A DNA stretch of 40,962 bases, from NCBI GenBank assembly GCA_944324385.1, contig CALUWD010000015.1, positions 1 to 40,962 of the forward strand, read 5' to 3'. A program made the position numbers and the translations under genes. The stretch is from Candidatus Gastranaerophilales bacterium. Lineage in GTDB: Bacteria; Cyanobacteriota; Vampirovibrionia; Gastranaerophilales; Gastranaerophilaceae. Position 1 is the stretch's first letter. Each line of letters starts with the position of its first letter. This document shows positions 23,606-30,879 of the stretch, one piece after another. The notes under the pieces are model-generated. The model was not told the origin of the DNA. It was given only the letters and a program-made list of their open reading frames with translations, and did no database searches.

Positions 23606-23640
23606 AAAGAGCCACCTGAAACTGGTGGCTCTTTTAGTTT
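23606..23640 (+). terminator. Strong intrinsic terminator / attenuator hairpin
   Basis: An eleven-base-pair perfect stem (23606-23616 with 23624-23634) with a seven-base loop, running into TTTT. Its 5' arm also fits an alternative partner inside the upstream small ORF (11 of 12 positions pair), so it can be part of two exclusive structures. Confidence 0.88.
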
Positions 23641-23711
23641 AAAATTGTAAATTTTATTTAATAAACAGGCAAAAAATAAATGTCATCATCATTAAATAAT
23701 TAGGTATAAAT

Positions 23712-23786
23712 ATGAAAAAAAGCATGCAAAAAATTGTAATTAATAAAAGGGTTCAAAAGCTTATGAACCTTATTTGGGGGCTATAA
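23712..23786 (+). CDS. Small basic 24-residue ORF before the 23801 gene
   Basis: ATG at 23712 follows TAGGT by 6 bases. The ORF encodes 24 residues beginning M-K-K-S-M-Q-K-I-V-I-N-K-R and ends 14 bases before the next gene's ATG. It contains an inverted repeat (GGTTCA/TGAACC, 23750-23769). It may be translated, or may only be a leader that presents the Shine-Dalgarno of the next gene. No family is recognised. Confidence 0.35.
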   Translation: MKKSMQKIVINKRVQKLMNLIWGL

Positions 23787-23800
23787 GGTTAGGGTAAGTT

Positions 23801-25117
23801 ATGTCGAATTTAAGCATTACAACAAAAATATTTCAACAATTAAGTGATAGCAGCGGTTCAGTCGTACCTATAGCTGCAAAAGATACTTTAAGCAATTGTG
23901 CAATTACTTATATTTACGATAAAAAAGCCTCTAAGGAAGATGGAAAAGAAAGAGCTATTGAGGAATTTGGGACAGAAGTAGTCTGGATTGGTGGTATTCC
24001 TCTATTAAAAAAATTATTTGATAAAACAATTTATAAATTCTTTAAAGCTGACCCTGATTTTGATGTAAGAAACCTCAAAAAAAATGCAAGTGGCAAATTG
24101 GAAAGACTAGAGTTTCTTGCAAAGAATGCAAAAGATGCAGCACAAAAAGAAACTCTTGAAAATATATTAAAAAGTAAAAAGCTGCAAAATATGTACAAGG
24201 GTTTGTATGTTTCAAAATTTATAACAGCTACAGCTGCGACATTAGCCGCGCTGTCAGGATTAATAATTTACAAACAAAAAACAACTCAAAAAGAACTTGA
24301 GCAAAAATTTAAACAAAAAGCTTTAATTGAAAATAGCGCAAGAAAATCAGGCCAATTTGATAAATTTTTTGAAAAAAAGAATGACGTGTCTTTTGGTAAT
24401 GCCCTTACGACTAAAATGGCTGATTTTATGTTTAATCCTGTAAAAAATATGTCAATATTAGACGCGGGTATTACAACTACAAGACTTGCTCAGGCAAGAA
24501 AAGGCGAAAGACTTGAAATAGGCTTTAAAGAAGGTTTTCAAATAGCTTTTATTTATTTGCTTGCAAAACCAATTCAAAAGGGGCTTGAAGCAATAAGTAA
24601 CGGTGTATTTAAAAAACCTATAAAAGTAGAATACCAGCTTTTAAGTAACGAAAATTTCTCCAAGCTTATGAAAGCTCCTGATTTAAAGGAGTCTATTAAA
24701 ACTTTGTTGTCTAAAAAAGATGATGAGCTTTTGGATTACATTTTCAACAATGACAACGCTTTAACTAAAATGTTGAAAATTTCAGGTGAAATACCAACAA
24801 TTAAAAAATCTGACGGCATAATTGACTCTCTTGCTCACATTGAACTTGATGATATTAGAGAAAGCACAAAAAATATTTCTCAACTCCTTGAAGTCACAAG
24901 TACTAAAATTGATAAAGATCAATTTTTAAAACAAGTTAAAAATTTCAAAGCAGCTTCTGTTGTGCTTAATATATTAATAGGTGCCGGTGCCATTGGTATT
25001 TTGCAACCCATGCTGAATATTGTTTTAAGAAAGAAAAACAACAATGGTGAAACAATTAATCCTGCAATTAAAAACATGGAGCAGGAAATGGCGCAAAAAT
25101 TTGCATTTAAGGGCTAA
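23801..25117 (+). CDS. Hypothetical membrane-associated protein with V-S-F motif (438 aa)
   Basis: I do not recognise a named family; I believe it is a lineage-specific type. Hydrophobic segments are at about 138-157 (A-T-A-A-T-L-A-A-L-S-G-L-I-I-Y), 243-257 and 384-409 (V-V-L-N-I-L-I-G-A-G-A-I-G-I-L). Between the first two are a charged coiled stretch (160-195) and the motif N-D-V-S-F-G-N (194-200), similar to V-S-F motifs in the protein at 9082. A Lys-rich C-terminus follows the last segment. There is no cleavable signal. AGGG lies 6 bases before ATG. Transcription could come from read-through of the upstream attenuator-like leader. It ends interlocked with the convergent 78-residue gene. 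Confidence 0.8.
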   Translation: MSNLSITTKIFQQLSDSSGSVVPIAAKDTLSNCAITYIYDKKASKEDGKERAIEEFGTEVVWIGGIPLLKKLFDKTIYKFFKADPDFDVRNLKKNASGKLERLEFLAKNAKDAAQKETLENILKSKKLQNMYKGLYVSKFITATAATLAALSGLIIYKQKTTQKELEQKFKQKALIENSARKSGQFDKFFEKKNDVSFGNALTTKMADFMFNPVKNMSILDAGITTTRLAQARKGERLEIGFKEGFQIAFIYLLAKPIQKGLEAISNGVFKKPIKVEYQLLSNENFSKLMKAPDLKESIKTLLSKKDDELLDYIFNNDNALTKMLKISGEIPTIKKSDGIIDSLAHIELDDIRESTKNISQLLEVTSTKIDKDQFLKQVKNFKAASVVLNILIGAGAIGILQPMLNIVLRKKNNNGETINPAIKNMEQEMAQKFAFKG

Positions 25118-25350
25118 ACTTCAATAAATAATTTTCTTCCTACAATATTTGGTTTTCCGTTATAATAGCCTGCAAAGTAGCCACCTGAAACAGGGGTGTT
25201 TTTGCCATAACTTTCAGAAGAATTAAAGCTTGAGCCTAAAAATGGATTTTCACCTTGCGCAAAAGGATTATAGCTTTTTTTAGTGCTGACAGGCGCGCTT
25301 TGCGTTGTCTGCATTGATTTAGTAATCATTGAAACAAGATTTGTAAGCAT
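25114..25350 (-). CDS. Small Ser/Asn/Gly-rich protein with two N-P-F motifs (78 aa)
   Basis: I do not recognise it. A disordered-looking N-terminal part, rich in Ser, Thr and Gln, contains S-Y-N-P-F-A-Q-G and E-N-P-F-L-G-S. A Gly/Tyr-rich C-terminus reads P-V-S-G-G-Y-F-A-G-Y-Y-N-G-K-P-N-I-V-G-R. There is no signal peptide or membrane helix beyond a short amphipathic start (M-L-T-N-L-V-S-M-I-T-K). AAAGGA lies 5 bases before ATG, supporting the gene. It shares the 4 bases CTAA at its end with the convergent 438-residue gene. The intergenic stretch on its 5' side (25351-25606) holds only promoter-like AT-rich sequence. Confidence 0.65.
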   Translation of the reverse strand: MLTNLVSMITKSMQTTQSAPVSTKKSYNPFAQGENPFLGSSFNSSESYGKNTPVSGGYFAGYYNGKPNIVGRKLFIEV

Positions 25351-25531
25351 TTTATTCCTTTCGCGTAAATTATATATTATTAATAATAATTTTTTTAAAA
25401 AAGTCTATATTAATAATAGCGAATAAGTGACAAAAAAATAAAACATCTTGGTAAAAAATCATACATTTGTATGGTATTTTGTATAAGGTGAAAATCGTTT
25501 TAAAAAAAATCTGTTAAAATTAACAAATCCA

Positions 25532-25540
25532 TGCTAAAAT
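25532..25540 (+). promoter_or_regulatory. Possible extended -10 promoter of rny
   Basis: TGCTAAAAT fits the extended -10 pattern and lies about 65 bases upstream of the likely rny start. The rest of the 25351-25606 gap is AT-rich with no gene or clear structure. Confidence 0.4.
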
Positions 25541-25606
25541 CTTAAGTGCGTATACAAAAATCTAATTTTTTGTAGAATTACATATATTATTAAGAGGTAC
25601 AGAACA

Positions 25607-27139
25607 ATTAATTATATAATCTATGCAATACTTCTTGTGGTAGTTATTGCACTTGTTGTTTCAATAATCACAAATGTAAAACAAAAAACAAAGCTTGAAG
25701 TATTTAGCGAAAACGAAAAGAAATTACAAAAAGAATTTGAAGAAAAAGAGAGCTTCTTGAAAAAAGAAGCAATGATTGCTGCAAAAGAGCAGCTGCATTT
25801 TGAACGCCAGAAATTTGATGACGAAGTTCGCGAAAGACGCTCTGAAATCAACCGTCTTGAAAATTCTTTAATGAAAAAAGAAGAACAACTGGAAGACAGA
25901 GTACAAAAAAATGTTGATAAAGAGCATGAATTAAATAAAAAATACGACGAACTTTTGGATAAAGAAGATTATTTGGCTGAAATTGTTGCAAAGCAACTCT
26001 CTGAGCTTGAGCGTGTTGCGCAGATGTCACGCGAAGAAGCTAAAAACATGCTTTTAGAGCAGCTAAAAACAGAACTCGCGCAAGAGCAAATTCAACTAAT
26101 ACGCGAAAATGAACAAAAAATAAAAGAATCAGCAGAAGAAAAATCAAGAGAAATACTTTCTCAAGTTATGCAAAGATGTGCTATTGAGCAAGTAATTGAA
26201 TCTACAGTATCTGTTGTTTCTCTGCCATCTGATGAGATGAAGGGTAGAATAATAGGTCGCGAAGGTAGAAACATTAGAACTCTTGAAACTTTAACAGGTG
26301 TAGATTTAATTATTGATGATACGCCTGAGGCTGTTGTGCTTTCTTCATTTGACCCTGTAAGACGCGAAATTGCGCGTTTGACAATCGAAAAATTAGTTGC
26401 AGATGGCAGGATTCACCCTGTGCGAATTGAAGAAGTATATGAAAAATCTACAAAAGAAATTGAAAATAAAATGAAACAAGAAGGCGAGCGCGCAGCGCAC
26501 GACCTTGGAATTATGAACCTTAACAAAGAGCTTACCAAGACTCTTGGACGCTTATATTATAGAACAAGCTATGGTCAAAATGTGCTTAAACACTCTATTG
26601 AAGTGGCACAAATTGCAGGGATGCTGGCATCTGAATTGGGTGCTGATGTAAATCAGGCAAAACGTGCAGGCTTGTTGCATGATATTGGTAAAGCCGTTGA
26701 TCAAGAGCAGGAAGGCACGCACATTTCACTGGGTGTCGAGCTTGCAAGGAGATATGGCGAAAAAGAAGAAGTTATTCATGCAATAGAAGCACACCATGAC
26801 GATGTTCCGGCGCACACTTTGGTAGCTGCATTGGTTAAAATTGCAGATACGGTAAGTGCGGGCAGACCCGGAGCAAGACGCGATACGCTTGAAATCTATA
26901 TTAAACGCCTCAAAAAGCTTGAAGAAATTGCAAGCAGCTATGAGGGTATAAGACAGTCCTTTGCAGTTCAGGCAGGCCGCGAAGTTAGGGTTGTAGTTCA
27001 GCCCAATGTATTTGATGACGCGGCAAGTGCCAAATTAGCTCGTGACATTGCTAAACGCATTGAGGATGAACTTGAATATCCCGGACAAATCAGAGTTACT
27101 GTTGTCAGGGAAGCTAGAGTTACTGAAATTGCAAAGTAG
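25607..27139 (+). CDS. rny: Ribonuclease Y, probable AUU start
   Basis: Membrane-anchored endoribonuclease that starts mRNA decay. A single N-terminal transmembrane helix is followed by a long coiled coil (about 25-190), a KH RNA-binding domain (K-G-R-I-I-G-R-E-G-R-N-I-R) and an HD metal-dependent domain with L-L-H-D-I-G-K. The first canonical start is GTG at 25637, but it has no Shine-Dalgarno and would truncate the membrane helix. AAGAGG at 25592-25597 stands 9 bases before ATT at 25607, which gives the full helix N-Y-I-I-Y-A-I-L-L-V-V-V. I therefore choose the AUU start; the total is 510 residues, close to the family's 510-520. ymdB follows after 3 bases. Confidence 0.9.
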   Translation: MNYIIYAILLVVVIALVVSIITNVKQKTKLEVFSENEKKLQKEFEEKESFLKKEAMIAAKEQLHFERQKFDDEVRERRSEINRLENSLMKKEEQLEDRVQKNVDKEHELNKKYDELLDKEDYLAEIVAKQLSELERVAQMSREEAKNMLLEQLKTELAQEQIQLIRENEQKIKESAEEKSREILSQVMQRCAIEQVIESTVSVVSLPSDEMKGRIIGREGRNIRTLETLTGVDLIIDDTPEAVVLSSFDPVRREIARLTIEKLVADGRIHPVRIEEVYEKSTKEIENKMKQEGERAAHDLGIMNLNKELTKTLGRLYYRTSYGQNVLKHSIEVAQIAGMLASELGADVNQAKRAGLLHDIGKAVDQEQEGTHISLGVELARRYGEKEEVIHAIEAHHDDVPAHTLVAALVKIADTVSAGRPGARRDTLEIYIKRLKKLEEIASSYEGIRQSFAVQAGREVRVVVQPNVFDDAASAKLARDIAKRIEDELEYPGQIRVTVVREARVTEIAK

Positions 27140-27142
27140 GAA

Positions 27143-27946
27143 ATGTCTAAAGAGTTTAAATTACTTTTTCTCGGTGATGTTGTAGGGCGTCCCGGAAGGA
27201 CAATTGTAAAAAATTATCTTGATGATGTTAGAGTAACTGACAAGTACGATTTTATCGTACTAAATGCGGAAAATGCTTCTCATGGTTTTGGTTTAACACA
27301 AAAAAATCATGATGAATTTTTACAAATGGGAGTTAATTGTCTAACCTCAGGCAATCACATTTGGGATAAAAAAGACGTATTTTCCTACATTGATGAATCT
27401 CAAGTGCTTATAAGACCCTATAATTACCCTGATGCAAAAGGGGTTGGATACAGGATTTTTGATGATATTGTCGTAATTAATTTATTGGGCAGGACTTTTA
27501 TGCCTCCTATTAATTGCCCTTTTGAAGCGCTTGATGAAATTGTTTCAAGGCTTAAAAATGAGTGCGATTTTGAAAATAAAATATCTTTTATTGACTTTCA
27601 TGCTGAGGCTACAGCAGAGAAAATTTGTTTTGCAAAATACGCCCAAAGTCTTGGTATAAAAGCAGTTGTTGGTACTCATACACATGTGCAAAGTTCAGAT
27701 GAAAAAATCATAAACGGCACTTGTGCTTACCTTACTGATGCAGGCTTTTGCGGCTCATCCGAAGGTGTAATTGGTATGGATTATGAAAGCTCGCTTAAGC
27801 GTTTGAAAACATCTATTCCATCCAGATTTGACGTTGATGAGTCTGATTTCTCTCAAATCAATGCTTGTGAGATATTTTTTGATCGAAAAACAGGCATTGC
27901 TAGAAAAATTAAAAGAATTAATTTTATTAGTGAGGTAAAGAAATGA
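27143..27946 (+). CDS. YmdB-family metallophosphoesterase
   Basis: Calcineurin-like phosphoesterase of the YmdB/TIGR00282 type, 267 residues, a 2',3'-cyclic nucleotide phosphodiesterase in Bacillus. Metal ligands are in F-L-G-D-V-V-G-R-P-G (Asp12), L-N-A-E-N-A-S-H-G, T-S-G-N-H-I-W-D, D-F-H-A-E-A-T and T-H-T-H-V. It sits directly behind rny, the same pairing as in Firmicutes, where YmdB influences RNase Y. AGGA precedes the ATG. It is the middle gene of an rny-ymdB-PHP run. Confidence 0.92.
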   Translation: MSKEFKLLFLGDVVGRPGRTIVKNYLDDVRVTDKYDFIVLNAENASHGFGLTQKNHDEFLQMGVNCLTSGNHIWDKKDVFSYIDESQVLIRPYNYPDAKGVGYRIFDDIVVINLLGRTFMPPINCPFEALDEIVSRLKNECDFENKISFIDFHAEATAEKICFAKYAQSLGIKAVVGTHTHVQSSDEKIINGTCAYLTDAGFCGSSEGVIGMDYESSLKRLKTSIPSRFDVDESDFSQINACEIFFDRKTGIARKIKRINFISEVKK

Positions 27947-27959
27947 CAGGAAGGTAAAA

Positions 27960-28811
27960 GTGAAAATCGACTTGCACATTCACACCACCTACTCTGATGG
28001 CGCGTTTTCTCCGGAGCAGGTGGTCGATACAGCGCTTGAGTGCAATCTTGATGTAATTGCACTAACAGATCATGACAATATTTTGTCGCATAAAATTGCA
28101 TCAGATTATGTTAAGAAACAGGGCTTAAAGCTTGAAATTATACCCGGAGTTGAAATTAATACAATCTATAAGGGTTATGAAGTCCATATTTTAGGCTATT
28201 TTATGGATGTTAATAATTCTGAATTTCAAGAACTTTTAAAAACCCAGCAACAGGCGCGTGTTGATCAAACAACTCAAATCGTTGATCTTTTGAACAAAAA
28301 AGCCGGTATAAGGGTTAAGTATGAAGATATTAAATCCCTTGTGGCACAAGGCGGAAGTATAGGACGTCCACATATCGCACGTGCAATTGTAAGTGCTGGC
28401 GGTGTTGCTAATGTCATGGAGGCTTATGCTAAATATATTAACGACTCATCACCTGTTTACGTTGCAAGAAAGACAGTAAGTCCACATGACGCTGTTGAAA
28501 TAATTAACGATGCTGGTGGAATACCCGTTTTTGCACATCCTATTGATGTTGACATATCTGAAAAATTAACAAAAGAGCTTGTTAGTTATGGCTTGAGAGG
28601 AATTGAAGCGTATCATAGAAAACACTCTCCTGCTGTTGTTGAGTATTTTTCATCACTAGCAGAAAAATACGGCTTAATAATAACGGGCGGATCAGATTTT
28701 CATGCTCCATCAGTAAACCATGGTGCAATATTAATGGGTAAAAACTTCGTTCCCGACTGGGTTTACGATGAACTTATAAAAGAAAAGAAAAGAATTGAAA
28801 TGTTATATTAA
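27960..28811 (+). CDS. PHP-domain phosphoesterase (RNase AM/YciV-like)
   Basis: PHP-family metal-dependent phosphoesterase of 283 residues. The metal-binding start is D-L-H-I-H-T-T-Y-S-D-G (4-14). It continues with T-D-H-D, P-G-V-E-I-N, G-R-P-H-I-A-R and V-F-A-H-P, and G-G-S-D-F-H is near the end. This order fits the YciV/RNase AM group, which removes nucleoside 3',5'-bisphosphates and trims 5' ends of RNA. Its placement behind rny and ymdB supports a role in RNA turnover. The start is GTG, 5 bases after AGGAAGG. A clear terminator follows. Confidence 0.88.
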   Translation: MKIDLHIHTTYSDGAFSPEQVVDTALECNLDVIALTDHDNILSHKIASDYVKKQGLKLEIIPGVEINTIYKGYEVHILGYFMDVNNSEFQELLKTQQQARVDQTTQIVDLLNKKAGIRVKYEDIKSLVAQGGSIGRPHIARAIVSAGGVANVMEAYAKYINDSSPVYVARKTVSPHDAVEIINDAGGIPVFAHPIDVDISEKLTKELVSYGLRGIEAYHRKHSPAVVEYFSSLAEKYGLIITGGSDFHAPSVNHGAILMGKNFVPDWVYDELIKEKKRIEMLY

Positions 28812-28835
28812 AGACCTCAGAAAGAGGTCTTTTTT
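28811..28835 (+). terminator. Intrinsic terminator of the rny operon
   Basis: AAGACCTC/GAGGTCTT, an eight-base stem with a five-base loop, followed by TTTTT, directly at the PHP stop codon. Confidence 0.9.
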
Positions 28836-28849
28836 AAATTGTTACATTT

Positions 28850-28877
28850 TTGATATTTTTGCACAGTGCGATAAAAT
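28850..28877 (+). promoter_or_regulatory. Promoter of the 28909-obg unit, with palindrome in the spacer
   Basis: TTGATA (28850-28855), a 16-base spacer and TAAAAT (28872-28877). The spacer contains GCACAGTGC, a short palindrome that a repressor could use. Confidence 0.6.
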
Positions 28878-28908
28878 ATTTATGTAATAATTAAATTTTA
28901 GGGATATT

Positions 28909-29469
28909 ATGACAAAACAAGAAACAATACAATCAATAATGAAGTTTTTAGAGCTTGCGCTTAGCGAGAATGCTCTTATGTTTTTCTATGATATTAAAAA
29001 ATCCTTTAGTGAAGATGAAGACTTGTTTTATGATTTTTTGTACCATTATTTAACTATACAAAAAGATGGCACAGCTCCACTTGAAGGTAGGCTATATGCG
29101 GATTTTTGCACTTACTTTTCTCACATGCTTGAAATTCAAAGTGAAGAAAAAGTGCTTGAGCAAATTGCTCGTTACGCAAAATACTATTTAATATTGAGGC
29201 TTGAATACATCGAAGATAGAGATTTTGCACGCTCTATATCGGTAATTAACGCTTATGAAGCTTGGGATGCTTACCCATTTTTATTAGAGCTTATGGATGA
29301 TTATGAAAATAATCGAATTGATTTAACAGGGCTTTTAGATATGCTCCATATGGTTGAGGATTTAGCATTCAAAAGGCTGCAAACAGGCGAGGAAAATTGT
29401 CTGTCAGGGCTTAGCATGGAAATAAATAAAATGTTATATGAAGCAAATGAAAGCAGGCGCATAGGCTAA
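28909..29469 (+). CDS. Helical protein, weakly DUF262/GmrSD-like
   Basis: I do not firmly recognise this protein of 186 residues. Its second half (A-Y-E-A-W-D-A-Y-P-F-L-L-E-L-M-D-D-Y-E-N, then a helix ending V-E-D-L-A-F-K-R) resembles the helical part of DUF262/GmrSD proteins, but the N-terminal ParB-like nuclease part is absent. It would thus be a stand-alone helical remnant or an adaptor. No catalytic motif is visible. AGGG precedes the ATG. Its TAA overlaps the obg ATG by one base (TAATG), so it is translated together with obg, which may indicate a role near ribosome assembly or stress growth control. Confidence 0.7.
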   Translation: MTKQETIQSIMKFLELALSENALMFFYDIKKSFSEDEDLFYDFLYHYLTIQKDGTAPLEGRLYADFCTYFSHMLEIQSEEKVLEQIARYAKYYLILRLEYIEDRDFARSISVINAYEAWDAYPFLLELMDDYENNRIDLTGLLDMLHMVEDLAFKRLQTGEENCLSGLSMEINKMLYEANESRRIG

Positions 29470-30749
29470 TGGCAGCATTTATTGATAAAGCAAAAGTAAA
29501 AGTTATTTCAGGTCGCGGCGGTAATGGCTGTGTGGCATGGCGCAGGGAAAAATTTGTTGATAAAGGTGGCCCCGCTGGTGGTGATGGCGGTCGTGGCGGC
29601 GATGTTTATTTTGTTGCTGATGAAAATATGTCGACATTGTTAGATTTTACTTATAAATCATTATTTCGTGCGCAAGATGGGGAAAATGGCAGAAGTAAAA
29701 ACTGTCATGGTCAAGGCGGAGATGATGTTTATTTAAAAGTCCCTGTTGGTGTTATTATTAGAGATTTAAAAACAGGAAAAGTTATCGCTGATTTAAATGA
29801 GCACCAAAAAACTGTTCTTGTTGCTAAAGGTGGCAGGGGCGGTAGAGGAAATGCAAGATTTGCTACTGCACAAAAGAGAAGTCCTCAGTTTTGCGAGCCT
29901 GGGGAAGCTCCTGTTGAGCGTGAACTAGAGCTTGAATTAAAACTAATAGCTGATGTTGGGCTGCTCGGCATGCCAAATGCTGGTAAATCTAGTTTTATAA
30001 GCCTTGTAAGCTCGGCGCGTCCAAAAATAGCTGATTATCCTTTTACTACTTTAACTCCAAACTTGGGCGTGGTTAAAAAGCCTGATGGAGATGGTTTTGT
30101 AGTTGCAGATATTCCTGGGCTTATTGAAGGAGCATCAGAAGGTATTGGGTTGGGATATGAGTTTTTACGTCATATTCAACGTTGTAGATTTTTTATTCAT
30201 ATTGTTGATATGAGTTTGGATGATCCTATTTTGAATTACTTAAAAATTAATAAGGAATTAGAAAAGTACGACAGCGAGCTTTTAAAAAGACATCAGGTTT
30301 TGGTTCTAAATAAAAAAGATATTGTTGACGAACAAAGAATTGATGAGTTAAAAAAAGAATTTGAAAAGCATGACAAAGATATTTTTGTTATTTCTGCAGC
30401 AACTTCAGATGGTGTAAAAGAGCTGCTAAACCACCTTTTCAAGCTAGTTGATGAGCTTGAGCGCCATGACATTGATGTTGAAGTTGAAGTTGATGATGAA
30501 TTTGATAATAATGATGATTCTGAATTTTTTATAACAAAACTTAATAAAAATACATATAATATTACAGGTGGAAAATTAAAAAGACTTGTAAATGTTACAG
30601 ATATTAAGAATGTGCAGCAAGTTAGAAGATTGTCCAATATTATGGATTCTATGGGCGTTTGGACACAATTGAGAAGCATGGGAATTCAAAATGATGATAT
30701 TGTAATAGTGGAAGGAGTTGAAATGTATTATACGGATAACTATTTTTAA
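29469..30749 (+). CDS. obgE: Obg/CgtA GTPase
   Basis: Ribosome-associated GTPase needed for large-subunit assembly. The N-terminal glycine-rich Obg fold is at 1-158 (G-G-P-A-G-G-D-G-G-R-G-G-D). The G domain has P-loop G-M-P-N-A-G-K-S (167-174), D-I-P-G and N-K-K-D. The C-terminal OCT domain is at about 345-426. The length of 426 residues matches the Firmicutes and cyanobacterial type with OCT. An acidic insert (about 333-350: V-E-V-D-D-E-F-D-N-N-D-D) links the G and OCT domains. Start and coupling are with the upstream gene. Confidence 0.97.
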   Translation: MAAFIDKAKVKVISGRGGNGCVAWRREKFVDKGGPAGGDGGRGGDVYFVADENMSTLLDFTYKSLFRAQDGENGRSKNCHGQGGDDVYLKVPVGVIIRDLKTGKVIADLNEHQKTVLVAKGGRGGRGNARFATAQKRSPQFCEPGEAPVERELELELKLIADVGLLGMPNAGKSSFISLVSSARPKIADYPFTTLTPNLGVVKKPDGDGFVVADIPGLIEGASEGIGLGYEFLRHIQRCRFFIHIVDMSLDDPILNYLKINKELEKYDSELLKRHQVLVLNKKDIVDEQRIDELKKEFEKHDKDIFVISAATSDGVKELLNHLFKLVDELERHDIDVEVEVDDEFDNNDDSEFFITKLNKNTYNITGGKLKRLVNVTDIKNVQQVRRLSNIMDSMGVWTQLRSMGIQNDDIVIVEGVEMYYTDNYF

Positions 30750-30781
30750 AGCTAATTTATTTGTATGATTTTTTTACAAAT

Positions 30782-30810
30782 TTGACGACAAGACGACTTG
30801 AATATATGAT
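30782..30810 (+). promoter_or_regulatory. Promoter of the pilus/secretion operon
   Basis: TTGACG (30782-30787), a 17-base spacer and TATGAT (30805-30810), 70 bases before the first gene. Confidence 0.6.
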
Positions 30811-30879
30811 AATAAATATTAGGTATACAAATATTATAAAAAATGGTAGAATAGCCAACGGGTAGTATCGAGAAGACAC

